Of a stretch of 64,000 nt of DNA, positions 42,409 through 51,041 are shown one piece after another. Source of the stretch: VRUE01 sp963807425 (GTDB lineage Bacteria > Actinomycetota > Thermoleophilia > Solirubrobacterales > 70-9); NCBI GenBank assembly GCA_963807425.1, contig CAWEBZ010000015.1:38415-102414 (forward strand), given 5' to 3'. A program made the translations under genes and the position numbers. Positions within the stretch are counted from its first letter, which is position 1; each line of letters begins with the position of its first letter. The notes under the pieces were generated by a model that was not told the origin of the DNA, did no database searches, and saw only the letters and a list, made by a program, of their open reading frames with translations.

Positions 42409-43881
42409 TCCTCGCGATCGACCAGGGGACGACCGGGACCACCTGCCTCGTCTTCGACCGCGGAGGGGCGGATCGCGGGCCGCGCCTACTCGGAGTTCGA
42501 GCAGCACTTCCCGCAGCCGGGCTGGGTCGAGCACGACGCGGCCGAGATCTGGGAGGTGACGCGCCGTGTCGGCGCACGAGGCGATCGCGGACGCCGGCAT
42601 CCAGGGAGCCGACCTGGAGGGGATCGGGATCACCAACCAGCGCGAGACGGTCGTCGCCTGGGATCCGGCAAGCGGCGAGCCGGTCCACCGGGCGCTGGTC
42701 TGGCAGGACCGGCGCACCGCCGGGCGCTGCGACCAGCTGCGCAGCGAAGGCCGCGAAGGGCTGGTGCGTGAGCGGACCGGGCTCGTCATCGACCCCTACT
42801 TCTCCGCCACCAAGATCGAGTGGCTGCTGCGCAACGTCGAGGGCGCCGAGCGGGCCTGTCTTCGGCACGATCGACTCCTGGCTGCTCTTCAAGCTCACCG
42901 GCCGCCACGCGACCGACTACACGAACGCCTCGCGGACGATGCTGTTCGACATCCACAGGCTGGCTTGGGACGAGGAGCATCTGCGCGATGCTCGGGATCG
43001 ACCCGATGCGCCTGCCGGAGCCGCTGCCCTCGGCCCACGTCTATGGTGCCACTGCCGAGTTCGGCGGAGAGGTGCCGGTCGCGGGGATCGCCGGCGACCA
43101 GCAGGCGGCGCTCTTCGGCCAGGCTTGTCACGAGGCCGGGACGGCGAAGAACACCTACGGGACCGGCAGCTTCGTCCTGCTCAACACCGGCAGCGCCGTG
43201 CCCGAGCCGGGCGAGGGGCTGCTGGCGACGGTCGCCTGCTCGACCGGCGAGGAGGCTGCTTACGCGCTGGAGGCGTCGATCTTCGTCACCGGTGCCGCCG
43301 TTCAGTGGTTGCGCGATGGCTTGGGCCTGATCGAGGCGGCTGCGGAGACCGAGGCGCTGGCGGCGCAGTTGGCCGACAACGGCGGTGTCTACTTCGTGCC
43401 GGCGCTGACCGGGCTCGGCTCGCCGCACTGGGATCCGTACGCACGCGGCACGATCGTCGGCCTTACCCGCGGTAGCGGGCGCGCCCACCTAGCAAGGGCG
43501 GCCCTGGAGGCGATCGCCTACCAGACCGTCGACGCCGTACGCGCTCAGGAGGCGGCTTCTGGGAACCGGCTGAATGTGCTGAAGGCCGATGGGGGCGCGG
43601 TCGTCAACCGTTGGTTGATGCAGTTCCAGGCCGACGTGCTCGGGGCCGAGGTGGTGGTGCCGGAGGTGGCTGAGACGACGGCTCTCGGGGCTGCCTACCT
43701 CGCCGGGATCGCCAGCGGGCGCTGGACCCGCGAGCAGGTCGGGGAGATGTGGCGGGAGGCGGCGCGCTACGAGCCCGAGATGGGCGAGGACGAGCGAGCG
43801 ACCCTGCTCGCTGACTGGCATCGGGCCCTCGAGCGAGCCCGGGGTTGGGTGCGAGCTGAAGATGCCAACGGCGGCGCGTAA
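42405..43881 (+). pseudogene. glpK: glycerol kinase-like FGGY sugar kinase, several frameshifts
   Basis: TTG start overlapping the TetR stop. FGGY blocks recovered across frames: AIDQGTTGTTCLVFDR, AYSEFEQHFPQPGWVEHDA, GITNQRETVVAWDP, WQDRRTAGRC, FGTIDSWLLFKLTGRHATD, YGTGSFVLLNTG and ADGGAVVNRWLMQFQAD. Converts glycerol to glycerol-3-phosphate if intact. Shifts are needed near 42.46, 42.57, 42.85 and 42.98 kb; from there to 43881 the frame is clean. Probably an intact gene with sequence errors. Confidence 0.82.
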
Positions 43882-43911
43882 CCGGCGGCGGCACAGGGGG
43901 TAGGCAGAGCG

Positions 43912-44646
43912 ATGGCCGGCCCGGCCATCTCCCTTCCCATGCCGGACATGAAGCCACAGGTCTATAAGGACGAACGTCCTGCGGAGTACTTCGATCAGTT
44001 CCACACGGCGGCGCGGAGAGGGGTCGGCTGGACCTACACCTTCGTCCGCCTGATCCTTTCGCTGCCGACGCTGTTGATCTACCGGGTGCGCGCGATCGGG
44101 GTCGAGAACGTGCCCAAGTCGGGCCCGCTGCTGCTGGCGCCCAACCATTTCAGCCAGATGGACCACTTCTTCACCGGTCTCTATCTGCGACGCAAGGTGC
44201 GCTTCATGGCCAAGTCGCAGATGTTCGGCCCGCCAGTCCTCACCTACATCTACAAGCACGGCGGCGTCTTCCCGGTGCGCCGCGGCCACCACGACGAGGA
44301 GGCGTTCAAAACCGCTTTCACGATCCTCGACCAGGGCGGGATGCTGCTCGTCTACGCCGAGGGCGGCCGCTCACGCAGCGGCAAGATGGGCGAGGCCAGG
44401 CCCGGGATCGGCCGCATCGCACTCGAGTCCGGGGTCCCGGTCGTCCCGGTCGCGATCCAGGGCTCGGAGACGGTGCGGCGCTGGAAGCGGCTGCGCTTTC
44501 CCAAGGTCACGGTTCAGTTCGGTGAGCCGCTCTGCTTCCCGGTCGAGAAGGGGGCGAGCCGCGAGCGGCAGCTCGAGGTGGCGACAGAGGTCTTCGCGAA
44601 GGTGCGGAAGATGTACGAGGGCCTGGCTACTCGTAGCGAGCGCTGA
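43912..44646 (+). CDS. 1-acyl-sn-glycerol-3-phosphate acyltransferase (PlsC family)
   Basis: 244 residues. The acyltransferase HX4D motif is H79-FSQM-D84 in LAPNHFSQMDH. Block II is FPVRRGHHDEEAF, block III VYAEGGRSRSGKMG and block IV GVPVVPVAIQGS. A hydrophobic segment (VRLILSLPTLLIY) anchors it to the membrane. It makes phosphatidic acid or a related lipid. It follows glpK by 30 bp, which fits supply of glycerol-3-phosphate for phospholipid synthesis. Confidence 0.92.
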   Translation: MAGPAISLPMPDMKPQVYKDERPAEYFDQFHTAARRGVGWTYTFVRLILSLPTLLIYRVRAIGVENVPKSGPLLLAPNHFSQMDHFFTGLYLRRKVRFMAKSQMFGPPVLTYIYKHGGVFPVRRGHHDEEAFKTAFTILDQGGMLLVYAEGGRSRSGKMGEARPGIGRIALESGVPVVPVAIQGSETVRRWKRLRFPKVTVQFGEPLCFPVEKGASRERQLEVATEVFAKVRKMYEGLATRSER

Positions 44647-45538
44647 GCTTCTCGAAGAACTCGGGATCGTGGCCCGGGGTGACGATCGCGTCGGGGAACT
44701 CACGGCGGAAGAGCTTCAGCTCCTGCAGCGAGCGGCGGTAGTTGTGAGCGTCGTAGGGGCGCGGCGCAAGGGGGGCGTCGCCGTCGAGCTGCCCCTGCGT
44801 GTAGGTCGCATCGCCGCCGATCACGAAGTCGTGCTGCTCGAGGTGGGCGATCACCGACATGTGGCCGGCGCTGTGGCCGGGAGTGAAGGCGAGCCGGATC
44901 GAGCCGTCGCCGAAGAGGTCGAAGCTGCGGCCGAAGGTCGCGTAAGAGTCGATCCCACCGCGGTCGAAGTCGACCGTGCGGTAATCGAAGGCGTAGTCGA
45001 AATGGGGCCGGCGGTAGCCGTTGAGGAGGGGACGCGGCCCGGTGGCGGCGTCCTTCCACTCGGTCTCGCTGACGACGAAGGTCGAGTTTGGGAACTCCGA
45101 GATCGCCGAGGTGTGGTCGATGTGCATGTGGGTCATCACGACGATCGGGATCTCTCCGGCCTCGAGGCCGCGTTTGCGCAGCTGCGCCGGGACGTCCTCC
45201 CCCGGGGCCAGATCGGGGTTGCCGACCTTGGCTCCCATGCGGCCGAAGTTCTCGCGCCCGTCGGTGGCGATCGAGGGGTGCAGGCCGGTGTCGACGAGGA
45301 TCGCGCCGGCGCTCGGGTGGCGGATCAGGAAGGCGGGGACGGGGACCGTCGCCGCCGGCTTGCCGGTGATCAGCGCGCGCAGCAGCTTCAGCGTCTCGAA
45401 GCGCCCGCCGGGCCGTTCCATCATCGTTCCCGGCCAGGTCACCCGGCCGGCGACGATCGGTTCGACCGCAACCGTCGCTCCTGGGGTGCCTCCGGAAAGC
45501 GGCTCGTGCAGGGGTTTTGCCTCGACGTGGACCTTCAT
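44627..45538 (-). CDS. metallo-beta-lactamase fold hydrolase (lactonase-like)
   Basis: 303 residues. The zinc motif HxHxDH is H137-M-H-I-D-H142 in VVMTHMHIDHTSAI. Further ligands are in FTPGHSAGHMSVI and VIGGDATYTQG, and in TPGHDPEFF near the end. The layout matches N-acyl-homoserine-lactonase-like MBL enzymes, though many have other ester or lactone substrates. Its 3' end overlaps that of convergent plsC by 20 bp. Confidence 0.85.
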   Translation of the reverse strand: MKVHVEAKPLHEPLSGGTPGATVAVEPIVAGRVTWPGTMMERPGGRFETLKLLRALITGKPAATVPVPAFLIRHPSAGAILVDTGLHPSIATDGRENFGRMGAKVGNPDLAPGEDVPAQLRKRGLEAGEIPIVVMTHMHIDHTSAISEFPNSTFVVSETEWKDAATGPRPLLNGYRRPHFDYAFDYRTVDFDRGGIDSYATFGRSFDLFGDGSIRLAFTPGHSAGHMSVIAHLEQHDFVIGGDATYTQGQLDGDAPLAPRPYDAHNYRRSLQELKLFRREFPDAIVTPGHDPEFFEKLSARYE

Positions 45539-45585
45539 CGCCGAGTCACATTACGGCGATCCATGCGCCTATAGGCTGCCCGTCG

Positions 45586-46443
45586 ATGGCTGAAAGCTCC
45601 CATTCGCGCATCTTCAAGCCCGATCTGCTCGAGGGACAGGTGTGCGTCGTCTCCGGTGCCGGCAGTGGCCTGGGTCGCGAGACCGCGCTGGAGCTGGCCC
45701 GACTTGGCGCTGCGGTAATCGGCTGCGGTCGCCGCGAGGAGCCCCTGGCGGAGACCGCTGAGCTGGCCGCCGGGCTAACGGGCTCCTTCGAGCACGAGGC
45801 GATGGACATCCGCGACGAGGAGTCCGTGGAGCGCTTCTTCGACGGCGTGCTCGAGCGACACGGGCGGCTCGACGTACTCGTCAACAACGCCGGCGGCCAG
45901 TTCCTGGCGCCGGCGGAGACGATCACGCCGAAGGGCTTTCGCACCGTGATCGAGCTGAACGTGCAGGGGACATGGCTGATGACCCATGCCGCGGCGACGA
46001 AGGCATTCATCCCCCAGGGTGGGGGCAAGGTGCTCAGCGTCACCCTCTCTCCCCATCACGGGATGCCGGGGATGGTCCACTCCGGCGCGGCCCGAGCCGC
46101 GGTCGAGAACATGATGAGGACGCTGGCCGTCGAGTGGGCGCGGTTCGGGATCAAGACCTGCGCCCTCGCCGCCGGCCAGTTCGCGACCGAGACGCTGCTG
46201 ACCAAGTACCCGCAGGTGGTGGTCGACAACTTGGAGCGCTCGATCCCGATCGGCCGCGCCGGGCGTGCGGAGGAGATGGCCTGGCTGGTCGCCTACCTCG
46301 CCTCACCCGCGGGAGACTTCTTCTCCGGCACCACGATCACGATCGACGGTGCCCGCGACAATTGGGCGGGGCCGTGGCCACCAGACGCGATCGCCGGCGA
46401 GGGCGGCAAACCTGTCGCCGAGGAGCGCCGGCCAAAGAGCTGA
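45586..46443 (+). CDS. short-chain dehydrogenase, trans-2-enoyl-CoA reductase (PECR)-like
   Basis: 285 residues from ATG 45586. The Rossmann motif is VCVVSGAGSGLGRETALELA, and VLVNNAGGQFLAPAE is the NNAG block. The usual YxxxK is absent: the helix reads VHSGAARAAVENMMRTLAVEWARFG, and GAARA-V in this place is typical of peroxisomal trans-2-enoyl-CoA reductase and dienoyl-CoA reductase relatives. It may therefore reduce enoyl-CoA rather than a ketone. Divergent from the MBL gene, 47 bp apart. Confidence 0.82.
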   Translation: MAESSHSRIFKPDLLEGQVCVVSGAGSGLGRETALELARLGAAVIGCGRREEPLAETAELAAGLTGSFEHEAMDIRDEESVERFFDGVLERHGRLDVLVNNAGGQFLAPAETITPKGFRTVIELNVQGTWLMTHAAATKAFIPQGGGKVLSVTLSPHHGMPGMVHSGAARAAVENMMRTLAVEWARFGIKTCALAAGQFATETLLTKYPQVVVDNLERSIPIGRAGRAEEMAWLVAYLASPAGDFFSGTTITIDGARDNWAGPWPPDAIAGEGGKPVAEERRPKS

Positions 46444-46450
46444 GCCGGCG

Positions 46451-46888
46451 CTACTTGCGGGGCTCGAGAATGACGAGCGGGATTTCGCGGCCCTTGCTGC
46501 GCACCTGGTAGTCCTCGTAGCCGGAGTAGCCCGCGACGGCCAGCGGCCAGAGGCGCTCGCGCTCCTCCGGCGTGGCGACGCGGGCGTGCACCTCGACGCG
46601 GTGGGAGCCGACCTGGACCGTCGTCTCGGGATTGGCCATCAGGTTGTGGTACCAGGCGGGGTGCTTGGGATGGCCGCCCTTGGAGGCGACGATCACGAGG
46701 TCGTCGCCGTCGCGGACGTAGAGCAGGGGGGAGGTGCGCTTGGTGCCGCTCTTGGCTCCGACGTGGTCGAGCAGCAGCATCTTTCCCGGCACTCCGGGGA
46801 TCTTGCCCCCAATGAAGCCACCGCTGATGCGGTAGAGCGCCGTGTGGGCGCCAGTGGCGCGACGGAGGGCAGGCCAAATCCGCTCCAC
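46451..46888 (-). CDS. DDN-type deazaflavin (F420)-dependent oxidoreductase
   Basis: 145 residues with the split-barrel fold of the nitroreductase/DDN family: MLLLDHVGAKSGTKRTSPLL, LVIVASKGGHPKHPAWYHNL and the closing YQVRSKGREIPLVILEP. These proteins bind F420, a cofactor common in actinobacteria, and reduce quinones or other electrophiles. It is convergent with the SDR gene at its end. Confidence 0.88.
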   Translation of the reverse strand: MERIWPALRRATGAHTALYRISGGFIGGKIPGVPGKMLLLDHVGAKSGTKRTSPLLYVRDGDDLVIVASKGGHPKHPAWYHNLMANPETTVQVGSHRVEVHARVATPEERERLWPLAVAGYSGYEDYQVRSKGREIPLVILEPRK

Positions 46889-46935
46889 TACGTCGAGGTA
46901 GCGGGGAGGACGCCTGCCCCCTGTCGCTGCGGAGC

Positions 46936-47766
46936 TCAGGTGTACATCCCCCCGAACATGCCGCCGGTGACGTTGAGCACCTGGCCGTGCACGTAGTTGG
47001 CCAGCGGCGAAGCGAGGAAGAGAACAGGGCCCGAGGCCTCCACCGGTGTGGCGGGACGGCCGAGCGGGATGATCGCCGAGGCCATCGCCCGCATCTGCTC
47101 GGGGATGCCGAGCTCGATCTTCTCGCCGCCGGGGGCGGTCATCTCTCCGCCCTCCTCCTTGGCGGCGGTGAGGCGGGTTTCAACGAAGCCGAAGGCGACC
47201 GCGTTGACATTGATCTTGAACTGGCCCCACTCCTTGGCCAGCGTTTTGGTCAGGCCTACCACCGCCATCTTGGCCGCCGAGTAGTTGGCTTGGCCAGCGT
47301 TACCCATCGTGCCCGAAGTCGAGGAGATGTTGATCAGCTTGCGGAAGACCTCCTTGTCTTCCCCGCGCTCGGCCTTGGCCGCCTCACGCCAGTGGGGGGC
47401 AAGGGCCCGGGCCACGCGGAAGGGCGCCACCGTGTGGATGTCGAGCATCGCTTGGAACTGCTCGTCGCTCATCTTGTGCGCGACGCTGTCCCAGGTGTAG
47501 CCGGCGTTGTTGACGGCGATGTCGACGCTACCGAAGGCGTTGACAGCAGCGGCGACGAGCTCGTCGGCGGCGCCGGGCTTGGTCAGGTCGCCTGCGTGGA
47601 CGGCGGTTTCGCCGTCGATCTCGCTGGCGGCCTGCTCGGCGACGTCGGCGTCGAGGTCGTTGATCAGCACCTTGGCGCCCTCGCTGACGAAGAGCTCGGC
47701 GGTTGCCCGGCCGATTCCGCGCGCCGACCCAGTGACGATCGCCGCTTTCCCATCAAGAAGTCCCAT
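46936..47766 (-). CDS. SDR family oxidoreductase (FabG-like)
   Basis: 276 residues. The Rossmann motif is AAIVTGSARGIGRATAELF, with DINDLDADV-like NDLDADVAEQAA and VNNAGYTWDSV. Catalytic Ser is in INISSTSGTMGNAGQ and Tyr/Lys in ANYSAAKMAVVGLT, so it is a classical active SDR acting on a 3-oxoacyl or similar carbonyl. A ~30-residue insert (KEEGGEMTAPGGEKIELG) lies before the C-terminus. A strong palindrome stands upstream. Confidence 0.9.
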   Translation of the reverse strand: MGLLDGKAAIVTGSARGIGRATAELFVSEGAKVLINDLDADVAEQAASEIDGETAVHAGDLTKPGAADELVAAAVNAFGSVDIAVNNAGYTWDSVAHKMSDEQFQAMLDIHTVAPFRVARALAPHWREAAKAERGEDKEVFRKLINISSTSGTMGNAGQANYSAAKMAVVGLTKTLAKEWGQFKINVNAVAFGFVETRLTAAKEEGGEMTAPGGEKIELGIPEQMRAMASAIIPLGRPATPVEASGPVLFLASPLANYVHGQVLNVTGGMFGGMYT

Positions 47767-47828
47767 CAGTCTGCGTTCTCCTTAGTTCGTGAAAGTCGGC
47801 TCGGGAGGCTATAGGGAAAAAGCGCTGG

Positions 47829-47844
47829 CTGACTGGCCAGTCAG
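47829..47844. promoter_or_regulatory. perfect 16-bp palindrome, TetR-type operator candidate
   Basis: CTGACTGGCCAGTCAG is a perfect palindrome, bracketed by AGCGC (47821-47825) and GCGCT (47845-47849). It stands 62 bp upstream of the SDR start and ~86 bp before the divergent DUF4389 start. TetR-type operators often have this ACTGG/CCAGT form. No tetR gene is adjacent. Confidence 0.6.
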
Positions 47845-47930
47845 GCGCTTCCCCGGCATTGGGCGGCGCATCTTGAGCTCCCGCCGGGCAGTGCGCGACG
47901 ATTGGCGCTCGTCCACAAAGGAGGCTCATC

Positions 47931-48563
47931 GTGCAACCTGAGGGCTACCCAGTCACTTTCTCCGTCGACTATCCGGATCGCGACCTCAACCGCGTCTCCA
48001 CGTTCTTCCGGATCTTCGCCGCGATCCCGATCCTGATCGTCTCCGGGCTTCTCGTCGGCGATTTCTACGCGAGCGGCGAAGCGGGCAGCTACCTGACCTG
48101 GGCCGGGGCAGGCATCGGGCTGCTGACCCTGCCGGTTCTGGTGATGATCCTCTTCCGGCAGAAGTACCCGGGCTGGTGGTTCGACTGGAACGTCGAACTG
48201 CTGCGCTTCTCCAACCGCATCGGCATCTACCTCTCGCTGATGGACGACCAGTACCCGTCCACCGACGAGCAGCAGTCCCTCCACCTCGACCTTCCCTATC
48301 CCGACGTCGAGAACGAGCTCGGCCGGGGCATGCCGCTGGTCAAGTGGCTGCTCGCGATCCCCCACTACATCGTGCTCTTCTTTCTCTACATCGGGGCGTT
48401 CTTCGCGGTCGTCTTCGCCTGGTTCGCGATCCTCTTCACCGGTCGCTATCCGCGCGGCCTCTTCGACTTCGTCGAGGGGGTCTACCGCTGGCACAACCGC
48501 GTGCTCGGCTATGCCTTTGTCCTGGTGACCGATCAGTACCCGCCTTTCCGGCTTGGCGCCTGA
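47931..48563 (+). CDS. DUF4389 membrane protein
   Basis: 210 residues from GTG 47931 with AAAGGAGG 6 bases upstream. Typical DUF4389 features are YPVTFSVDYPDRDLNRVSTFFR, then hydrophobic helices (IFAAIPILIVSGLLVG, WAGAGIGLLTLPVLVMILF, YIVLFFLYIGAFFAVVFAWF) and the YPRGLFDFVEGVYRW RV motif region. Function unknown; an inner-membrane protein. It overlaps the next CDS. Confidence 0.88.
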   Translation: MQPEGYPVTFSVDYPDRDLNRVSTFFRIFAAIPILIVSGLLVGDFYASGEAGSYLTWAGAGIGLLTLPVLVMILFRQKYPGWWFDWNVELLRFSNRIGIYLSLMDDQYPSTDEQQSLHLDLPYPDVENELGRGMPLVKWLLAIPHYIVLFFLYIGAFFAVVFAWFAILFTGRYPRGLFDFVEGVYRWHNRVLGYAFVLVTDQYPPFRLGA

Positions 48564-48945
48564 TCCGGAGGAGATCCTGAGAGCGGTCTACCGGGCGTTC
48601 AACGCACGGGACATCGACGCGGCGATCGAGTCGATGCATCCGGAGGTCGACTGGCCGAACGCCTGGGAGGGCGGCCGTGTCATTGGGCGGGATGCGGTGC
48701 GCGACTACTGGGAGCGGCAGTTCGAGGCCATCTCCAGCCAGGTGGAGCCCGATGCCTTCTTGGAGGAGGCGGACGGCAGCTTCACCGTGTCCGTCTCCCA
48801 GGTCGTCCACGACGCCACGAGCGGGGAGCTCATCTCCGAATCGGGGGTCGGCCACCGCTATCGGATCGAGGATGGCCAGATCGTGCGCATGGACGTGCTG
48901 GAGCCGCCCGAGGCTCAGGGCGGGGACGACATCAGCAGCCGGTAG
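48553..48945 (+). CDS. SnoaL-like NTF2-fold protein
   Basis: 130 residues from TTG 48553, overlapping the preceding stop by 11 bp. NTF2/SnoaL pattern: EEILRAVYRAFNARDIDAAI, MHPEVDWPNAWEGGRVIGRDAVRDYW and the closing GHRYRIEDGQIVRMDVLE. Small cone-shaped enzymes or binding proteins with varied roles. Its end overlaps that of the convergent acetyltransferase by 31 bp. Confidence 0.82.
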   Translation: MAPDPEEILRAVYRAFNARDIDAAIESMHPEVDWPNAWEGGRVIGRDAVRDYWERQFEAISSQVEPDAFLEEADGSFTVSVSQVVHDATSGELISESGVGHRYRIEDGQIVRMDVLEPPEAQGGDDISSR

Positions 48946-49694
48946 TCGAAGATGGCTTCGTAGCCCATCGCCTTGTAGATCGGCTCGCCCATCGGCGAGG
49001 CCTGCAGCGAGGCGATCTCGGCACCCAGCTCGAGCCCGGCGTTGGTCGCGGCCGCCGTGGTCGCCCAGGCCAGGCCCATCCCGCGCGCCTCGTCCAGGGT
49101 CCCTACCCAGTAGACGCCGGCAATGCCGTGGCTGACGATCGTCATCGCGATGCTCGCCGGCTTGCCGTCTAGGTAGGCGACGAAGGCGGCGACGTTGTCG
49201 GCGAGCAGGCCGGCGCGGTCCGTGTAATAGCCGAAGACATCGGGCGGGAAGCCGAGGCTGGTGTAGGAGGCGCCGGCGACCTGCCAGTAGTCGTCGACCT
49301 CCTCCTCGCTACTAAGTCGCCGCAGCTCCACGCCTGCCCGCAGCGGCCGGGTCTCGACACGGTTGGAGAGGACCATCTCGGGCGCTTCGTGAACGCACTG
49401 AAGCCCCGCCCCGCCGGCTGCCTCGACGAGGTCGGCGTCCTCGGGCAGGTCGCTTCGCACCCAGACGCTGAAGCCGCGGCCCCGCTTGCTGAAGAACTCG
49501 CGTGCGTGTGCGATCAGCTGCCCTGGGTCTGCGTCGTCGTCGGTTCGGAAGGCCGCATTGGAGATGACCGGGTGCGAGGGGGTGCCGGCGCCCAACAGCC
49601 AGCCCCCACCGGCCTCGACCGCCGCGTCAGGATCGAGTTCGAACAGCTGCCGCGAGCTGTCGACCAGGTTCAGGTGAACGCGTCCGTGGGGCAA
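48915..49694 (-). CDS. GNAT-family acetyltransferase
   Basis: 259 residues from TTG 49694, two bases after the upstream stop; weak start, since no ATG or GTG is well placed. The C-terminal half has the GNAT acetyl-CoA-binding pattern: FVAYLDGKPASIAMTIV, GIAGVYWVGTLDEARGMGLAW and SPMGEPIYKAMGYEAI. The N-terminal half looks like a degenerate second GNAT unit. Substrate unknown. It follows the VOC gene and is probably in the same operon. Confidence 0.8.
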   Translation of the reverse strand: MPHGRVHLNLVDSSRQLFELDPDAAVEAGGGWLLGAGTPSHPVISNAAFRTDDDADPGQLIAHAREFFSKRGRGFSVWVRSDLPEDADLVEAAGGAGLQCVHEAPEMVLSNRVETRPLRAGVELRRLSSEEEVDDYWQVAGASYTSLGFPPDVFGYYTDRAGLLADNVAAFVAYLDGKPASIAMTIVSHGIAGVYWVGTLDEARGMGLAWATTAAATNAGLELGAEIASLQASPMGEPIYKAMGYEAIFDYRLLMSSPP

Positions 49695-49695
49695 G

Positions 49696-50115
49696 TCAGC
49701 TGAGCTTGACGCCACCGTCTTCGGTGATCGTCCAATGCGGGTTGTGGGCGATCTCCCAGGGGTGGCCCTCCGGGTCGATGAAGACCGCGCTGTAGCCGCC
49801 CCAGAAGGTCTCGGCCGGCTCGCGGCCGATCGTCGCCCCGGCAGCCCGCGCTTCCTCGATCGCCTCGTCGACCTCCTCGCGTGAGCCGAAGTTGAGGGCC
49901 AGGGTGATGCCGCCCCAGCCCCCTCCATCATCGACGCAGCTGTCCTCGGCCAGCCGCGCCCGATCCCACAGCGCCACGACCATCTCGCCGGCCTGGAAGA
50001 AGACGACGTCGTCCTCGGGCTCGGCGCCCGTCTCCCAGCCGAGCGCTTCGTAAAAGCGACGCGCTCGGCTGAGGTCGGCGACCCCGAGGGTGATCAGGTT
50101 GACGCGCTGCTTCAC
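49696..50115 (-). CDS. VOC family protein (glyoxalase/bleomycin-resistance fold)
   Basis: 139 residues from GTG 50115, overlapping the DUF4234 stop by 4 bp. Vicinal oxygen chelate pattern: LITLGVADLSRARRFYEALGW, DDVVFFQAGEMVVALWDR and the closing GGYSAVFIDPEGHPWEIAHNP, with a Glu metal-ligand position near the end. Catalytic role not assignable. Confidence 0.9.
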   Translation of the reverse strand: MKQRVNLITLGVADLSRARRFYEALGWETGAEPEDDVVFFQAGEMVVALWDRARLAEDSCVDDGGGWGGITLALNFGSREEVDEAIEEARAAGATIGREPAETFWGGYSAVFIDPEGHPWEIAHNPHWTITEDGGVKLS

Positions 50116-50615
50116 CCTTGTGGGGGTGGCGGCGGCTCGGTCGCCTGTGGCTCTTGGGGTAGGGGCGGCGGCATCTCGTCGGAGCGGGTCGGCGGAGCCG
50201 GCTCGCCGGGCAGCGGGTCGGCCTCCGCTTCCCAAGCGTGGTTGAGCGAGACCTGGATGTAGGCCCAGAGCCCGGGCGCGAGGAGCACGTAGAGGAGGAT
50301 CGCGATCCAGCCGTTGAGCGGCTCCTGGCCGCTGAGCCGGGAGGCTCCCATCACGCGCTTGGTCCCTCTCCAGTAGGTGATCAGCGCCGGCACGATGATG
50401 ATGCCGCCGGGAAAGAGGGCCAGTACCGAGTTGGTCGGGTTCTGACCGAGGTCGTAGCCTTTCGCTTTGCCGTAGTCGCGCAGCTCGCGATTGATCCGGT
50501 ACCACCAGACCAGGTGGTAGATGCCGAACGTGACGAACGGCAGCAGTGCCACCGCCCACGGGTTGCGGATCTTCACCCGGTCCTGACTCTCCCGGACCTG
50601 CAGTTCGTACGCCAT
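50112..50615 (-). CDS. DUF4234 membrane protein
   Basis: 167 residues. The family block VKIRNPWAVALLPFVTFGIYHLVWWYRINREL is seen over residues ~13-45, followed by further hydrophobic helices (LALFPGGIIIVPALITYW, WIAILLYVLLAPGLWAYI) and a proline-rich cytoplasmic tail ending in PPPPPQG. Function unknown. First gene of a three-gene minus-strand set with VOC and GNAT. Confidence 0.88.
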   Translation of the reverse strand: MAYELQVRESQDRVKIRNPWAVALLPFVTFGIYHLVWWYRINRELRDYGKAKGYDLGQNPTNSVLALFPGGIIIVPALITYWRGTKRVMGASRLSGQEPLNGWIAILLYVLLAPGLWAYIQVSLNHAWEAEADPLPGEPAPPTRSDEMPPPLPQEPQATEPPPPPQG

Positions 50616-50681
50616 CGAACCCTCCAGTTCTCCCCACCTGTGGTCGGTCTCGAAGACCCTACGTCAGCACTGCCGGATTTC

Positions 50682-50987
50682 CTATTCCATGGACCGTTCT
50701 TCGACCACCTCGAAGACGCCGTCGGCACCGACCGACTCGACGAGCTCGTCGGCTGCAGCGCGGCGCTGGTCGTAGTCGCTGCTGTTCTGCTGGCCCGCGC
50801 GCAGCTCCTCCAGGGTGCCGTCGAAGAAGCCGAAGGTGATCACCTCGTTCTCGTCGCCGACGTTCTGGAGGGCGTAGAAGCGCTTCCAGCCGGAAGGCAC
50901 CTCGGTGTCGTCGTCAGGGATGAAGGCCTTCCTGAAGTCCTCGATCGAGCCGGGCTTCAGCTTGCGGACGGTGAGTGCACAGAGCAT
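50682..50987 (-). CDS. small dimeric alpha/beta-barrel-like protein (101 aa)
   Basis: It begins MLCALTVRKLKPGSIEDFRKAF and has YALQNVGDENEVITFGFFDG and a C-terminal helix-strand (DGVFEVVEERSME). This is the pattern of ABM-type dimeric barrels. No catalytic residues are evident. Stands alone, divergent from the GAP-family gene. Confidence 0.7.
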   Translation of the reverse strand: MLCALTVRKLKPGSIEDFRKAFIPDDDTEVPSGWKRFYALQNVGDENEVITFGFFDGTLEELRAGQQNSSDYDQRRAAADELVESVGADGVFEVVEERSME

Positions 50988-51041
50988 CTGTCTCTCCTCT
51001 CGGTCTGCCTGCCTGCTTCGATCGTAAAGAATGCTCGCCGC

